Positions 36,252 through 46,260 of a stretch of 64,000 nucleotides of DNA are shown piece by piece; position 1 is the first letter of the stretch, and each line of letters opens with the position of its first letter. The stretch lies in assembly GCA_963813375.1 (NCBI GenBank), contig CAWEYT010000003.1, forward strand, positions 17,710-81,709. The letters are read 5' to 3'. The DNA comes from DASTFY01 sp963813375. Its GTDB lineage: Bacteria > Actinomycetota > Acidimicrobiia > Acidimicrobiales > Ilumatobacteraceae. Under the pieces are notes generated by a model. It saw only the letters and a list, made by a program, of their open reading frames with translations, was not told where the DNA came from and did not search any database. The position numbers and the translations under genes are program-made.

Positions 36252-37484
36252 ATGCTCGTGTCCATCGAGATCCGCGCCCCGGAGCAGGCCGACGTACCGG
36301 ACATGTTCGCGGCCGACGCGCGCAGCTTCGGCACGTTCTACGAGGACGAGGAGATCGCGCGCCGGCTACCGATCATGGACCTGTCCCGCTTCCGTATCGC
36401 TCTCGACGGGCCGGCCACCGTCGGCGTGGCGGGCTCGTTCGCCCTCGACATGACCGTGCCCGGAGGCGCCACGGTGCCCATGGGAGGGGTGACGTGGGTG
36501 TCCGTCGCCACCACGCATCGCCGACAGGGCATCCTTCGCCGGCTGCTCGGCGCCATCCACGCCGATATCGACGACAGGGGCGAGCCCGTGGCCGGGCTCA
36601 GCGCCTCCGAGGGCGCCATCTACGGACGCTTCGGCTACGGCGTGGCCAGTCAACTGCGCCGTGTCGCCATCGACGTCCGCGCCGTACGACTCCGCGAAGA
36701 GCTCGTGCCCAAGCCCGGGTCCGTGCGCTACATGGAGACCGACGAGGCCCGGGGCCACGTCCCGGCCATCTGGGAGCGCGCCAGGCGGCAGCGGCCCGGC
36801 GAGACGGCCCGCAGCGGAACCTGGTGGGAGATGGTCTTCGCCGACCAGTCCAAGCCGCAGGACGGCTTCTCCCCCGCCGTGCGCCTCCGCCACGACGACG
36901 GCTACGCGACGTACCGGGTCCGCATGGACTGGAACGAGGGCCGGCCCGCGCACCACGTGAACCTCATCGAGCTGGTCGCGGTGACGGACGACGCGCACCT
37001 CGCGCTCTGGCACACCCTGCTCGGCATCGACCTCGTCGCCATCATCACCTCGAGGCGGGCGTTCGCCATCGACGACGCGCTCTACCTCGCGGTCGACAAC
37101 CCGCGAGCCGTGAGCACCGAGGCCATCGACGACTTTGTGTGGCTCCGCCCGCACCAACCCGCGGCACTGCTCGGCGCCCGCACCTACGCGAGCGAGGACC
37201 GTCTCGTCCTGGAGCTCGTCCCGGACTCGACGGACGCCGCCGATGCCGTGCCGACGCGCTGGGAGGTCGAGGGCGGTCCTGACGGCGCCGCCTCGAAGCG
37301 GACGCGGCGCCGGGCCGATCTCGTGCTCGACCGAGCCGCGTTCGGTGCCATCTACCTGGGCGGCTTCCGACCCTCCGTCCTGGCCCGGGCCCAACTGATC
37401 ACGGAGGCCACGCACGGCGCGCTCGCGCGGGCCGACGCGTTCTTTGCCGCCGAGCGCATGCCCCACGCGCAGAACGGGTTCTGA
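36252..37484 (+). CDS. Eis-like GNAT N-acetyltransferase
   Basis: The 410-residue protein has two GNAT-like regions and a C-terminal SCP2-like domain, as in Eis. The acetyl-CoA pyrophosphate loop is THRRQGILRRLL near 93, and the general-acid tyrosine lies in IYGRFGYG near 123. The chain ends in phenylalanine (MPHAQNGF); in mycobacterial Eis the terminal carboxylate of the last Phe acts as the catalytic base. Eis acetylates aminoglycosides and other amines. The native substrate here is unknown. It is intact. Confidence 0.82.
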   Translation: MLVSIEIRAPEQADVPDMFAADARSFGTFYEDEEIARRLPIMDLSRFRIALDGPATVGVAGSFALDMTVPGGATVPMGGVTWVSVATTHRRQGILRRLLGAIHADIDDRGEPVAGLSASEGAIYGRFGYGVASQLRRVAIDVRAVRLREELVPKPGSVRYMETDEARGHVPAIWERARRQRPGETARSGTWWEMVFADQSKPQDGFSPAVRLRHDDGYATYRVRMDWNEGRPAHHVNLIELVAVTDDAHLALWHTLLGIDLVAIITSRRAFAIDDALYLAVDNPRAVSTEAIDDFVWLRPHQPAALLGARTYASEDRLVLELVPDSTDAADAVPTRWEVEGGPDGAASKRTRRRADLVLDRAAFGAIYLGGFRPSVLARAQLITEATHGALARADAFFAAERMPHAQNGF

Positions 37485-37535
37485 CCCGGCCTGGCGGCGT
37501 GGTCGCCGGGGGTCAGTCGCTAGCCTCGCCTCCTC

Positions 37536-38804
37536 GTGGGGCTCGTGACGCTGGCGCCGTTGCGGCATCCGCCGTTCCGGCGCTTCTGGATCGGTGCCGC
37601 GCTCTCCAACATCGGCACGTGGATGGAGACCGTGGCCCTCGGCTACTACGTGGCCGACCAGACCCGGTTGGCCGTGTGGTCGGCGGTGATCGCGGCCGCC
37701 GGCTTCGTGCCCGTGGCCGTGATCGGTCCCATCGGTGGCGCGCTGGCCGACCGGCGCTCCCGCAAGGTGATCCTCCTCGTGACCGTGTCGGCGCAGGCCG
37801 TCGTGGCCGCGGCGATCACCGTGCTGGTCGCCGTCGACGCCGCCGGACCGGCGGTGATCGCACTGCTCACGCTGCTCAGTGGTTGCGCGGCGGCCATCGG
37901 CTTCCCCGCGTACCAGGCGTCGTTCCGGCACCTCGTCCCGCCCGAGGACCTTCCGGCGGCCATCGGCCTCTCCTCGGCCCAGTGGAACCTCGGGCGCATC
38001 CTCGGGCCCGTCGCCGCCGCGGTGGCCATCAGCGTCGGTGGCATCTCGTGGGCGCTGGCCATCAACACCGTGAGCTTCCTCGCCGTGATCGTCGCCGTCG
38101 CGAGTGTGCGCCTCCCCTCGCCGCTGCTCGGCGCGACGCGCGAGCCGTTCCGGCGCGCCATCCTCGGCGGGTGGCACCACGTCCGGGCCGAAGCGGGGCT
38201 CCGCGCCACGTTCACGATCATGTGCCTCAACACCTTCCTGGCCGCGCCGTTCATCGCGCTGATCCCGGCCATGGCCGTGAAGGTCCTGGACGGCAACGAG
38301 GCCACGACGGGCGTCCTGGTGACGGCGCAGGGTGTCGGCGCGGTGGTGGCGGGTGCCGTCATCGGTGGGCTGGTGGCCCGCTACGGCGTGCGGCTCACCA
38401 TGGCGCGGGCGGTGGGGCTGCTCGCGCCCTCGCTGGCCGTCTACGGCCTCGCCCCGAACCTGGTGACGATGGGGATGGCGCTGGCCGTCGTCGGCTTCCT
38501 CTACATGCTGGCGCTGTCGACCTTCACGACGGTGGCGCAGCAGCGGTCGCCGGACGAGCTGACCGGACGGGTGCTGGCGGTGAACAACGCCGTGCTCGGC
38601 GCGCTCTACCCCATCGGCGCGCTCTTGCAGGGCCGGCTGGCTGACGTGATCGGGCTGCGGGCGACGACGGTGGCGTCAGGCGTCGCGCTGGGGGTCACCC
38701 TGCTGGCGGTGCGCGCGGCGCGCCCACACTTCACGTCCGCCGCTCGAGCACCCTGTGGCGGCCGTCCGGACGGCGTGAGGTCGGACCGTGACGTCGGACC
38801 GTGA
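37536..38804 (+). CDS. MFS transporter, EntS/MFS_3 type
   Basis: The 422-residue protein starts at GTG 37536. Twelve membrane segments, an N-terminal FRRFWIGAALSNIGTWME and a loop motif GGALADRRSRKVIL after the second segment fit the MFS_3 exporter group. ALSTFTTVAQQRSPDELTGRVLAVNNA in the last third is characteristic. The C-terminal tail overlaps a small 13-base repeat. It is probably an exporter of unknown substrate. It is intact. Confidence 0.82.
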   Translation: MGLVTLAPLRHPPFRRFWIGAALSNIGTWMETVALGYYVADQTRLAVWSAVIAAAGFVPVAVIGPIGGALADRRSRKVILLVTVSAQAVVAAAITVLVAVDAAGPAVIALLTLLSGCAAAIGFPAYQASFRHLVPPEDLPAAIGLSSAQWNLGRILGPVAAAVAISVGGISWALAINTVSFLAVIVAVASVRLPSPLLGATREPFRRAILGGWHHVRAEAGLRATFTIMCLNTFLAAPFIALIPAMAVKVLDGNEATTGVLVTAQGVGAVVAGAVIGGLVARYGVRLTMARAVGLLAPSLAVYGLAPNLVTMGMALAVVGFLYMLALSTFTTVAQQRSPDELTGRVLAVNNAVLGALYPIGALLQGRLADVIGLRATTVASGVALGVTLLAVRAARPHFTSAARAPCGGRPDGVRSDRDVGP

Positions 38805-38813
38805 GGTCGGACC
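38775..38813 (+). repeat. Three tandem copies of a 13-base unit
   Basis: GTGAGGTCGGACC, GTGACGTCGGACC and GTGAGGTCGGACC follow one another at 38775-38813, covering the last codons of the MFS gene and the spacer before the acyl-CoA dehydrogenase. Replication slippage is the likely origin. Confidence 0.8.
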
Positions 38814-38837
38814 GTGAGCGGGCCGTACTGTCGGCCG

Positions 38838-40085
38838 ATGGACTTCGCCATCCCCGACGACATCCAGGGCACCCTCGACGCGCTGGACGCGTTCATCGAG
38901 GACGAGATCCGGCCCCTCGAGGAGCAGGACGACAACATCCGCTTCTTCGATCACCGGCGGGAGTGGGCGCGCACGGACTTCGAGGCCGGGGGCACGCCGC
39001 GCAAGGAGTGGGAAGACCTGCTGCGCGAGATGCGGCGCCGGGCCGACCGGGCCGGCTGGCTGCGGCTCGCCCTGTCCGCCGAGTACGGCGGTCGTGATGC
39101 CACCAACCTGGAGATGGCGATCATCCGCGAGCACCTGGCCACCAAGGGTCTCGGCCTCCACAACGACCTGCAGAACGAGAGCTCGATCGTCGGCAACTTC
39201 CCGACCGTGCTGATGATGCGCGACTTCGGCACTCCTGAGCAGAAGGCCGAGTGGATGCCCGGATTCCTCGACGGCACCAAGCGACTCGCCTTCGGATTGA
39301 CCGAGCCGAACCACGGCAGCGATGCCACCTACATGGAGACCACGGCGGTCGAGGACGGTGACGAGTGGGTCCTCAACGGGGCCAAGCGCTTCAACTCCGG
39401 TCTCCACCATGCGACACACGACATCGTGTTCGCCCGCAGCTCCGGCGACCCCGGCTCGCCGGCAGGCATCACCGCGTTCCTCGTCCCGACCGATGCGCCG
39501 GGCTTCACCGTCGAGTTCTACTGGTGGACCTTCAACATGCCGACGGACCATGCCGAGGTCACGTTGTCGAACGTGCGGGTGCCGAGCTCGGCGGTGTTCG
39601 GCGAGGTCGGTCGCGGCCTCGAGCTCGCGCAGCACTTCGTGCACGAGAACCGCATCCGTCAGGCGGCGTCGTCGTTGGGAGCCGCGCAGTTCTGCATCAA
39701 CGAGGCGGTCGCCTACGCCAACGAGCGGATCACGTGGGGTCGCCCGTTGTCGGTCAACCAGGGCATCCAGTTTCCCCTGGTAGAGCTGCATACGGAGGCC
39801 GCGATGCTCCGGCAGCTCGTGCGCTCGACGGCCTGGTTGCTCGACCAGCGCCACCACATGGAGGTGACGCATCTCGTTGCCATGTGCAACTACCGCGCCA
39901 ACCGGCTCGCGTGCGACGCAGCGGATCGCGCCATGCAGACGTGCGGCGGCGTCGGGTACAGCCGGCACATGCCCTTCGAGCACATCTACCGACACCATCG
40001 GCGTTATCGCATCACCGAGGGCAGCGAGGAGATCCAGATGCGCAAGGTGGCGCAGGACCTTTTCGGGCTCGGGCGTCGCCGCTGA
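38838..40085 (+). CDS. Acyl-CoA dehydrogenase family protein
   Basis: The ATG at 38838 (MDFAIPDDIQGTLDALDAF) fits the family N-terminus better than an upstream in-frame start at 38814. FGLTEPNHGSDAT (FAD contact), DEWVLNGAKRFNSG and the C-terminal RYRITEGSEEIQMRKVAQDLFG with its candidate catalytic glutamate are all visible. The size of 415 residues is normal. It oxidises an acyl-CoA to the enoyl-CoA with FAD and passes electrons to ETF. No beta-oxidation partner is adjacent, so the substrate is unknown. It is intact. Confidence 0.88.
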   Translation: MDFAIPDDIQGTLDALDAFIEDEIRPLEEQDDNIRFFDHRREWARTDFEAGGTPRKEWEDLLREMRRRADRAGWLRLALSAEYGGRDATNLEMAIIREHLATKGLGLHNDLQNESSIVGNFPTVLMMRDFGTPEQKAEWMPGFLDGTKRLAFGLTEPNHGSDATYMETTAVEDGDEWVLNGAKRFNSGLHHATHDIVFARSSGDPGSPAGITAFLVPTDAPGFTVEFYWWTFNMPTDHAEVTLSNVRVPSSAVFGEVGRGLELAQHFVHENRIRQAASSLGAAQFCINEAVAYANERITWGRPLSVNQGIQFPLVELHTEAAMLRQLVRSTAWLLDQRHHMEVTHLVAMCNYRANRLACDAADRAMQTCGGVGYSRHMPFEHIYRHHRRYRITEGSEEIQMRKVAQDLFGLGRRR

Positions 40086-40227
40086 GCGCGAGCGCACCAC
40101 CGCGCTCCGATGGATCACCACCCTCGGCGGGGGTCCACTACGCTGCGGCGGCGCGGCGAAAGCCACGGTGGGCGGCTCACATGATGCGAGACTCGGTCGC
40201 ACTCGACCGATGTGGGAAGGGGAGTAG

Positions 40228-42808
40228 ATGCGTACCGGCACCAGCCCTTGGAGGCCGCGCCGACTGCTCCGGGCGGCGGTTGCTCTTTCACTGGCGGCGG
40301 CGCCCGTCATCGTGGCCGGCGGAGAGGCGACCGCCCAGACCGCGCCGTTGCTCAGCCTGCGCAAGTCTGTCTCGCTCCCCAACCCGGCCACGGCCGCGCC
40401 CGGTGAGCCGTTCTCGTTCTTCCTCAGCTACTCCTGCTCGTCGCTGAGCACCCCGTGCGAAGGGGCCACGATCACCGACGTCATCCCCCCGCAGCTCTCG
40501 CGGCAGGTCGCCGACGTCCGTTTCCAGGGCAACTTCCAATCCGTGAACTACGACGCGAACACCGGCACCGCCGTCTTCACGCTGTTCAGCCCCATTGCTG
40601 CTGGGACCACGGCGCAGGTATCGATCGCCGCCGAGTTCCCGCCCGGCACCGCGGTCGGCACGCAGGCCGTGAACCAGGGGACGATGCGCGCGTCCAACGC
40701 CAACCCCGTCACCTCGAACCAGGTGATCGTCACGTCACGCGCGGCGTCCGACTGGACGGTCACGAAGAACGTGGTCCCTGCCGGTGTGCCGCCGCAGGTG
40801 GACACGCCGTACACGTATCGCGTCGGGATCACGTTGGCGGCCGGCGGCAACCAGAACCTCAACGGTGTGACCTTCGTGGACACGTTGCCGGCCGGCGCGG
40901 TGTTCCAGTCCGCCACGGGAGGTGGGACGTACAACGCCGGCACCAACCAGGTGACGTGGCCGCCACGCAACCTCGTGCCCAACGCCAACCAGGACGTGAC
41001 GGCATTCGAAGAGGTCACCGTCCTCTTCCCGGCCGCCAACTTCCCCGTCGGCACGACCGTGCTCAACGTCGTGCAGGCCTTCGGGACCCCGGCCGGTGAG
41101 CCCAACCAGGAGCTCGGGCGGGCGGAGCGCCCCGGCATCATCCGCGGCGTCGGGCACCGTGACCGGCTGGCTCGAAGCGGGCCGGGCTGCCCGAGATCGG
41201 CCCCGGCCAGATCGACACCTACACCCTCACGGCGGAGAACCCGAACGCCACGGTCGTCGCCGGGTTCCAGGTGCTGGAGACGCTGCCGCCCCAGCTCGTG
41301 ATGGCGCAGGGGGCTGGTCCCAACCTGACCGGGACCGGTCCTCCGCCGGTGTCCATCACGGCCACACCCGGTGGGAACGTGCCGATCACCGGAACGACGA
41401 ACTGGACGTGCGACCGCGCCAGCCGACACCGACACCCTGCTCTTCGACTTCGGTGATGCGCCGCCGAACTTCCGCTCGACGATCCTGCTGCGGGCCGGCA
41501 TCCCGGCCAACAGCATCGACCGCAACGGGAACCCGATCGTCGCCGGGTTCGAGCATCGAGAACTGCATCGAGATCAGCGGGCGGCGGACCACGATCAACG
41601 CCAGCCGCTGCACGACGCAGACGATCGTCCCGGTCTCGGTCGAGTTCAGCAAGATCATCACGACCGCCGAGGTGACGGTGCCGGGCGGCACCGTCTCGTG
41701 GCAGGTGGGCGTGGCCGTCCCGGACACGTCGGCCGGTGACCTGGTGAACCCGACGGTCACCGACTGCCTCCCGCTCGGGCTCGATCTGCTCGATCCGTTC
41801 ACGCCCTCCAACCCGATCAACGGCACCAGCCAGGCTTCAGCGTCGCGCCCACGGTCACCCGCACGCCCAACGGCTGCGGGGCGGCGAGCAACCAGGTGCT
41901 CATCACCTGGAGCTGGACCGGTGGCTTCACGCTCGCCCGGGGCCAGTCGGGCACGTTCACGCTCAACACGCTCGTGGCCGAGGGGACACCCCCGGCCAGC
42001 GTGCAGAACGTGGCCAGCCTGACATCGGACAGCCTGTCGACTGCGCTCCAGCGCATCGCCGACCTGGCCATCACCTCCGAGACGCTCCTGCGGGGGACGA
42101 AGGAGGTGCGGGGTGACCGGGACACGGGATTCCTCAGCTTCCCGGGCATCGGCAACACGACCCGGGGCGGCTTCGCGAACTACCGGGCGACGATCCGCAA
42201 CGTCAGTGACATCTCGGTGACGCAACGTGATCGTGGTGGACACGCTTCCCATCCCCGGCGACATCGGCTTGAAGGACCTGTCCCCGCGCGGCTCCCAGTG
42301 GCAGCCGCTCTTCGCCGGCGAGCTCACGTCCAACCCGCCGGCCGCGTCGGTGATGTACACGACCACTCACAACCCGTGCCGGGCGGACCTGAGCGTCAAC
42401 CCGTCGGGCTGTGTGCCCGCCAACTGGACACCCAACCCGGGCGACCTCGCGTCGGTCGGCGCGATCAGGGTCGACTTCGGCAGCCTGGTGCTCGACCCCA
42501 ACGACTCCATCAGCTTCACCTGGCGGGTTGCGACCCCGATCAACGCCCCCGTCGGTGCGGTGGCGTGGAACTCGTTCGGCTACGTCGCCACCCGGCTGGA
42601 CAACGGCCAGCTACTGGAGTCGGCTGAGCCGCCCAAGGTCGGCCTGCAGGTCGAGGGTCCCGGACCCGGCCCCTGCTGCACCCCGGGCATCCCGGACACC
42701 GGTGCCGACTCGGATGTCGCGGTGTACCTGGCCGTCGTGCTGATCCTGGGTGGCGCCGTGCTCATGCTGTACCGGCGCCGGCCCTCAACGCGGGGAGCGG
42801 CGGGCTAG
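40228..42808 (+). CDS. Cell-wall DUF11-repeat protein with LPXTG-like sorting signal (multiple frameshifts)
   Basis: The ATG at 40228 follows GGGGAG and opens a Sec signal peptide (LLRAAVALSLAAAPVIVAGG). DUF11-type beta repeats follow (VTDVIPPQL-like, VTFVDTLPAGAVFQSATG, VPGGTVSWQVGVAVPDTSAGD, IVVDTLPIPGDIG). The C-terminus has IPDTG, a membrane segment (VYLAVVLILGGAVLMLY) and an RRRPSTRG tail, a class of sortase signal. Frame breaks near 41130, 41425, 41555, 41835 and 42225 each continue in the next frame. It is therefore a surface adhesin or wall protein of about 855 residues, either error-ridden here or a fresh pseudogene. Confidence 0.75.
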
Positions 42809-43123
42809 CCCCACTGCGGCGCAGAGAGCGGCCAGGACGGCCAGGAGCGTCCAGCCGACCGGCCAGTAGGCCGGTCGGCGGTCCTCCGCGCGGTCGTGGA
42901 GGACGAACGCCAGCGCCATCGGCGCCACCAGGAGGAGGGCCAGGAGCCACGGTCCTGGGCCGCCGCGCCGGCGGACCAGGACGGCGAGCAGCGCGGCCGC
43001 GATCGGCACGCCGATCCAGCCCCACCACCAGATCCCGGCGTTGACCAGGTCGCGGTCGTGGTCGCCCAGCCACGTGAGCGCGGCCCAGACCGCGCCGACC
43101 ACGAGGGCAAGGACCGCCACCAT
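42785..43123 (-). CDS. Small four-segment membrane protein of unknown function
   Basis: The 112-residue protein starts at ATG 43123 and has four hydrophobic segments (ALVVGAVWAALTWL, WGWIGVPIAAALLAVLV, LLALLLVAPMALAFVL, LLAVLAALCAAVGL) and an RRRGG loop. Its 3' end overlaps the wall-protein gene by 24 bases, convergently. I do not recognise a family. Membrane location is clear. Confidence 0.6.
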   Translation of the reverse strand: MVAVLALVVGAVWAALTWLGDHDRDLVNAGIWWWGWIGVPIAAALLAVLVRRRGGPGPWLLALLLVAPMALAFVLHDRAEDRRPAYWPVGWTLLAVLAALCAAVGLARRSPR

Positions 43124-43188
43124 CGCGGCAGTATGGCCGCGTGGGCCCCAGAGTCCGCGGAGCAGGCCTCGCGGTAGCGTGCCGCTCC

Positions 43189-44874
43189 ATGGCCGATGTC
43201 AAGCCACGCTCGCACGATGTCACCACCGGCATGCAGAAGGCTCCCGCCCGGGCGATGCTGCGCGCCGTCGGGATGACGGACGACGACTGGGGCAAGCCCC
43301 AGGTCGCCGTGGCTTCGAGCTGGAACGAGATCACCCCCTGCAACCTGTCGCTCAACCGCCTGGCCCTGCGGGCCAAGGACGGCATCGCGCGTGCCGGCGG
43401 CTTCCCGCTGCAGTTCAACACCATCTCGGTCTCCGACGGCATCTCGATGGGGCACGAGGGCATGCGGGCCTCGTTGGTGTCGCGGGAGGTCATCGCCGAC
43501 AGCGTGGAGACGGTGATGCACGCCGAGCGCCTCGACGGCTTCGTCGGTCTGGCCGGCTGCGACAAGAGCCTCCCCGGGATGCTGATGGCCGCGGCCCGTC
43601 TCGACCTGCCGATGGTCTTCGTCTACGCCGGGACGATCCTGCCCGGTCACCACAACGGCCGGGCCCTGGACATCACCAGCGTCTTCGAGGCCGTCGGCGC
43701 CTGCGCGGCCGGGACGATCACGGAGGACGAGCTCGGCGCCATCGAGCGCAAGGCCTGCCCCGGCGAGGGCGCCTGCGCCGGCATGTTCACGGCCAACACG
43801 ATGGCCGCCATCGGTGAGGCCATCGGCATGTCGCTCCCGGGTTCGGCGTCGCCGCCGTCCGTCGACCGCCGCCGCGACGACGATGCGGTCCGGGCCGGCG
43901 AAGCCGTCGTCGACCTGCTGCGGGCCGGCATCACCCCCCGCCAGATCATGACGAAGGAGGCGTTCGAGAACGCCATCGCCGTCACCAACGCGCTCGGCGG
44001 CTCCACCAACGCCGTGCTGCACCTGCTGGCCATCGCCAACGAGGCCCGTGTGGCCCTCGAGCTCGAGGACTTCAACCGGATCGCCGCCCGTGTCCCCCAC
44101 ATCGCCGACATGAAGCCCGGCGGCAAGTTCCACATGACCGACCTGGACCGCGTCGGCGGTGTCCCGGTCGTCATGAAGCACCTGCTCGACGCCGGGCTCC
44201 TGCACGGCGACGTCATGACCGTGACCGGACGGACCATGGCCGAGAACCTGGCCGATCTCGAGCCGCCCGGTCCCGACGGAGTCGTCGTCCACCCGCTGGA
44301 CGCGCCGCTCCACCCCGAGGGCGGTCTGGTCGTGCTCCGAGGGTCACTGGCGCCCCAGGGCAGCGTCGTGAAGGTGGCCGGGCTCACGCAGGACCAACTC
44401 CACTTCGAGGGTCCGGCGCGGGTGTTCGAGGGCGAGGAGGGCGCGCTGGACGCCATCCTCTCCGGTGCCATCGAGCCCGGCACCGTGCTGGTCATCCGTT
44501 ACGAGGGTCCCAAGGGCGGGCCGGGCATGCGCGAGATGCTCGCCGTGACCGGTGCCCTGAAGGGCGCCGGGCGCGGCGCCGACTGCGCGCTCATCACGGA
44601 CGGTCGCTTCAGCGGCGGGACGTGGGGGTTCTGCATCGGGCACGTGGCGCCCGAGTCCGTCGACGGCGGGCCGATCGCGTTCGTCCAGGACGGCGACAAG
44701 ATCGTGATCGACATCCACCAGAAGCGGCTCGACCTCCTGGTGGGGGACCTGGAGCTCCGGCGCCGTCGCGAGGGCTGGACGCCGCACCCTCCCCGCTACA
44801 CGTCGGGCGTGCTGGCCAAGTACGCCCGCCTCGTGCAGGGCGCCGAGACCGGCGCCCTCACGAACCCGCTCTGA
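43189..44874 (+). CDS. ilvD: Dihydroxy-acid dehydratase
   Basis: The ATG at 43189 (MADVKPRSHDVTTGMQKAPA) matches the family N-terminus. Cluster cysteines are visible at Cys51 (ITPCNLSLN), Cys124 (AGCDKSLPG) and near 197 (CPGEGACAGMFTANTM). It converts 2,3-dihydroxy-isovalerate and 2,3-dihydroxy-3-methylvalerate to the keto acids in valine and isoleucine synthesis. The C-terminal DGRFSGGTWGFCIGHVAPE is typical. It is intact, with 561 residues, and lies on the same strand as ilvBNC but separated from it by an opposite-strand gene. Confidence 0.95.
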   Translation: MADVKPRSHDVTTGMQKAPARAMLRAVGMTDDDWGKPQVAVASSWNEITPCNLSLNRLALRAKDGIARAGGFPLQFNTISVSDGISMGHEGMRASLVSREVIADSVETVMHAERLDGFVGLAGCDKSLPGMLMAAARLDLPMVFVYAGTILPGHHNGRALDITSVFEAVGACAAGTITEDELGAIERKACPGEGACAGMFTANTMAAIGEAIGMSLPGSASPPSVDRRRDDDAVRAGEAVVDLLRAGITPRQIMTKEAFENAIAVTNALGGSTNAVLHLLAIANEARVALELEDFNRIAARVPHIADMKPGGKFHMTDLDRVGGVPVVMKHLLDAGLLHGDVMTVTGRTMAENLADLEPPGPDGVVVHPLDAPLHPEGGLVVLRGSLAPQGSVVKVAGLTQDQLHFEGPARVFEGEEGALDAILSGAIEPGTVLVIRYEGPKGGPGMREMLAVTGALKGAGRGADCALITDGRFSGGTWGFCIGHVAPESVDGGPIAFVQDGDKIVIDIHQKRLDLLVGDLELRRRREGWTPHPPRYTSGVLAKYARLVQGAETGALTNPL

Positions 44875-46109
44875 GCTCCCATTCGACCCCGGCGGGGGTG
44901 TCGCGGACCTCGACCCCGGCCGCGGCCAGCTCGTCGCGCACGAGATCCGACAGGTCGTAGCGGCCTTCCGCCCTGACCTTCGCCCTCAGCGTCAGCGTGG
45001 CCTCGACGATCGGTCCGAGCACCTGGCGAGGCTCGCGCAGCCCGGCCTGCGCCGCCTCGGCCAGCCGGACGATCATGGCCCTGCAGGGTGGCGCGGGCCC
45101 GGTCCATCTCGTCCGACTGGAAGGTGTCCGCCGACCAGGCGGCGATGGTGTCGTCCAGCTCGAGCACGGCGGCCAGGGCGCGGTCGGCGTCGCCGGCGGC
45201 CATGGCCACGTCGAACGCGGCCGCCGTCTGACGGGCCACCTCGGCCACGGACGCCGCCGGCTGGGCGCTCTCCTTCGCCGGCGACGGTGCCGAGGGCGCG
45301 ACGGTCACGGCGACATCGGCGGTGCCCGCGCGCAGCACGTCGAGGGGCACGGTCTGGCCGGCGGCCAGCACCCGCTGGCGTTCGCCGCGGCGCAACGTGA
45401 CGGCGCCCCGGCCGAGGATGGTCGCGGCGTCGGCGTCGAGATCCAGTACGAGCGCCGTGTGCTCGTCGACGCCGAGGACGAACGCGTCGGACGGCAGCTC
45501 CTGCTCGAGCCGCTCGAGCCGCTCGAGCCCGAGGTAGCAGAAGCGCGTGTCGTGGTTGCCGCCCTCGGTGTTGTCGAAGTGCGGGATGACGGCGACCGGT
45601 AGCCCGTGCCGGGACAGCAGGTCGAGCCCGTCCAGCCAGTACGGATCGGCGCCCACCTTGTAGATCTCGTAGACGGGCACGGTGGCGAGACCGAGCGTCA
45701 GTGCGGCCGCGCTCGAGAACACGAGCGCGCCCTGCTCGGTGAGCTTCTGCGTGAGCACGTCGGGGACCGGCGTCCCCCGCCATTGGCGCAGCGCGAACGA
45801 GGGGCTGCCGGGTCCGGTGAACAGCCAGTCGGCCGCGGCGACGCGGGCCAGCGCCCGTTCGAGCTCGACGCGCTCGACGGTGTCGGTGCGGCGCAGTCCC
45901 GCCACCTCGACCTGGCGACCGACCGACTCGCGGAAGTACGCGACCGCCTTCTCCGACACGATGTCGGCGTTGGTCTGGAACCCGTACGGAGTGTCGAGCA
46001 CCACCGCCCTCGGCGCGTCGAGGCCCAGGCGGGCGAAGACCTCGCGGTGGGCCTTGACCATCGTCGGCGCCGTCTCGCCCGAGCCCATGATCGTGAGCAG
46101 GCGAGGCAC
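44858..46109 (-). CDS. Peptidase S51/cyanophycinase-like protein fused to a CysS-type C-terminal domain (one frameshift)
   Basis: The ATG at 46109 opens LLTIMGSGETAPTMVK. A type-1 glutamine-amidotransferase-like fold of the S51 group follows, with FTGPGSPSFALRQW and VFSSAAALTLG holding the nucleophile-elbow serine, and IPHFDNTEGGNHDTRFCYLG with the candidate catalytic histidine. After a shift near 45078 the C-terminus reads YDLSDLVRDELAAAGVEVRD, which is the tail domain of cysteinyl-tRNA synthetase. The pairing suggests a known but uncharacterised two-domain family. Its 3' end overlaps ilvD by 17 bases. Confidence 0.7.
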
Positions 46110-46212
46110 AGGCCCACCGTAGGTCGCGTCTCAGCGGTCGCCTCGGTGCCGGCCTCGGACCATGCTCGGCGTGTGGCGGATCCTGGTTGCTGGTGTGGGT
46201 CGCGGTGGGGAT

Positions 46213-46260
46213 ATGCTCGCCTTCGTGACCCGCACCGGTCTCATCCTCGTACTCCCCTAG
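46213..46260 (+). CDS. ilvL: ilvBNC leader peptide (15 residues) with branched-chain codons
   Basis: ATG 46213 to TAG 46260 encodes MLAFVTRTGLILVLP, with seven Leu, Ile or Val residues of 15, five of them in a row (LILVL). A GGTGGGG stretch precedes the ATG. It is followed by alternative hairpins and an intrinsic terminator before ilvB. This is the classic layout for ribosome-stalling attenuation by leucine, isoleucine and valine tRNA levels. Confidence 0.8.
   Translation: MLAFVTRTGLILVLP

Noticed and set aside
36366..38180. 604-codon minus-strand frame opposite the Eis-like and MFS genes
   Set aside because: Both plus-strand genes are complete and recognised; the frame is a GC-bias artefact.
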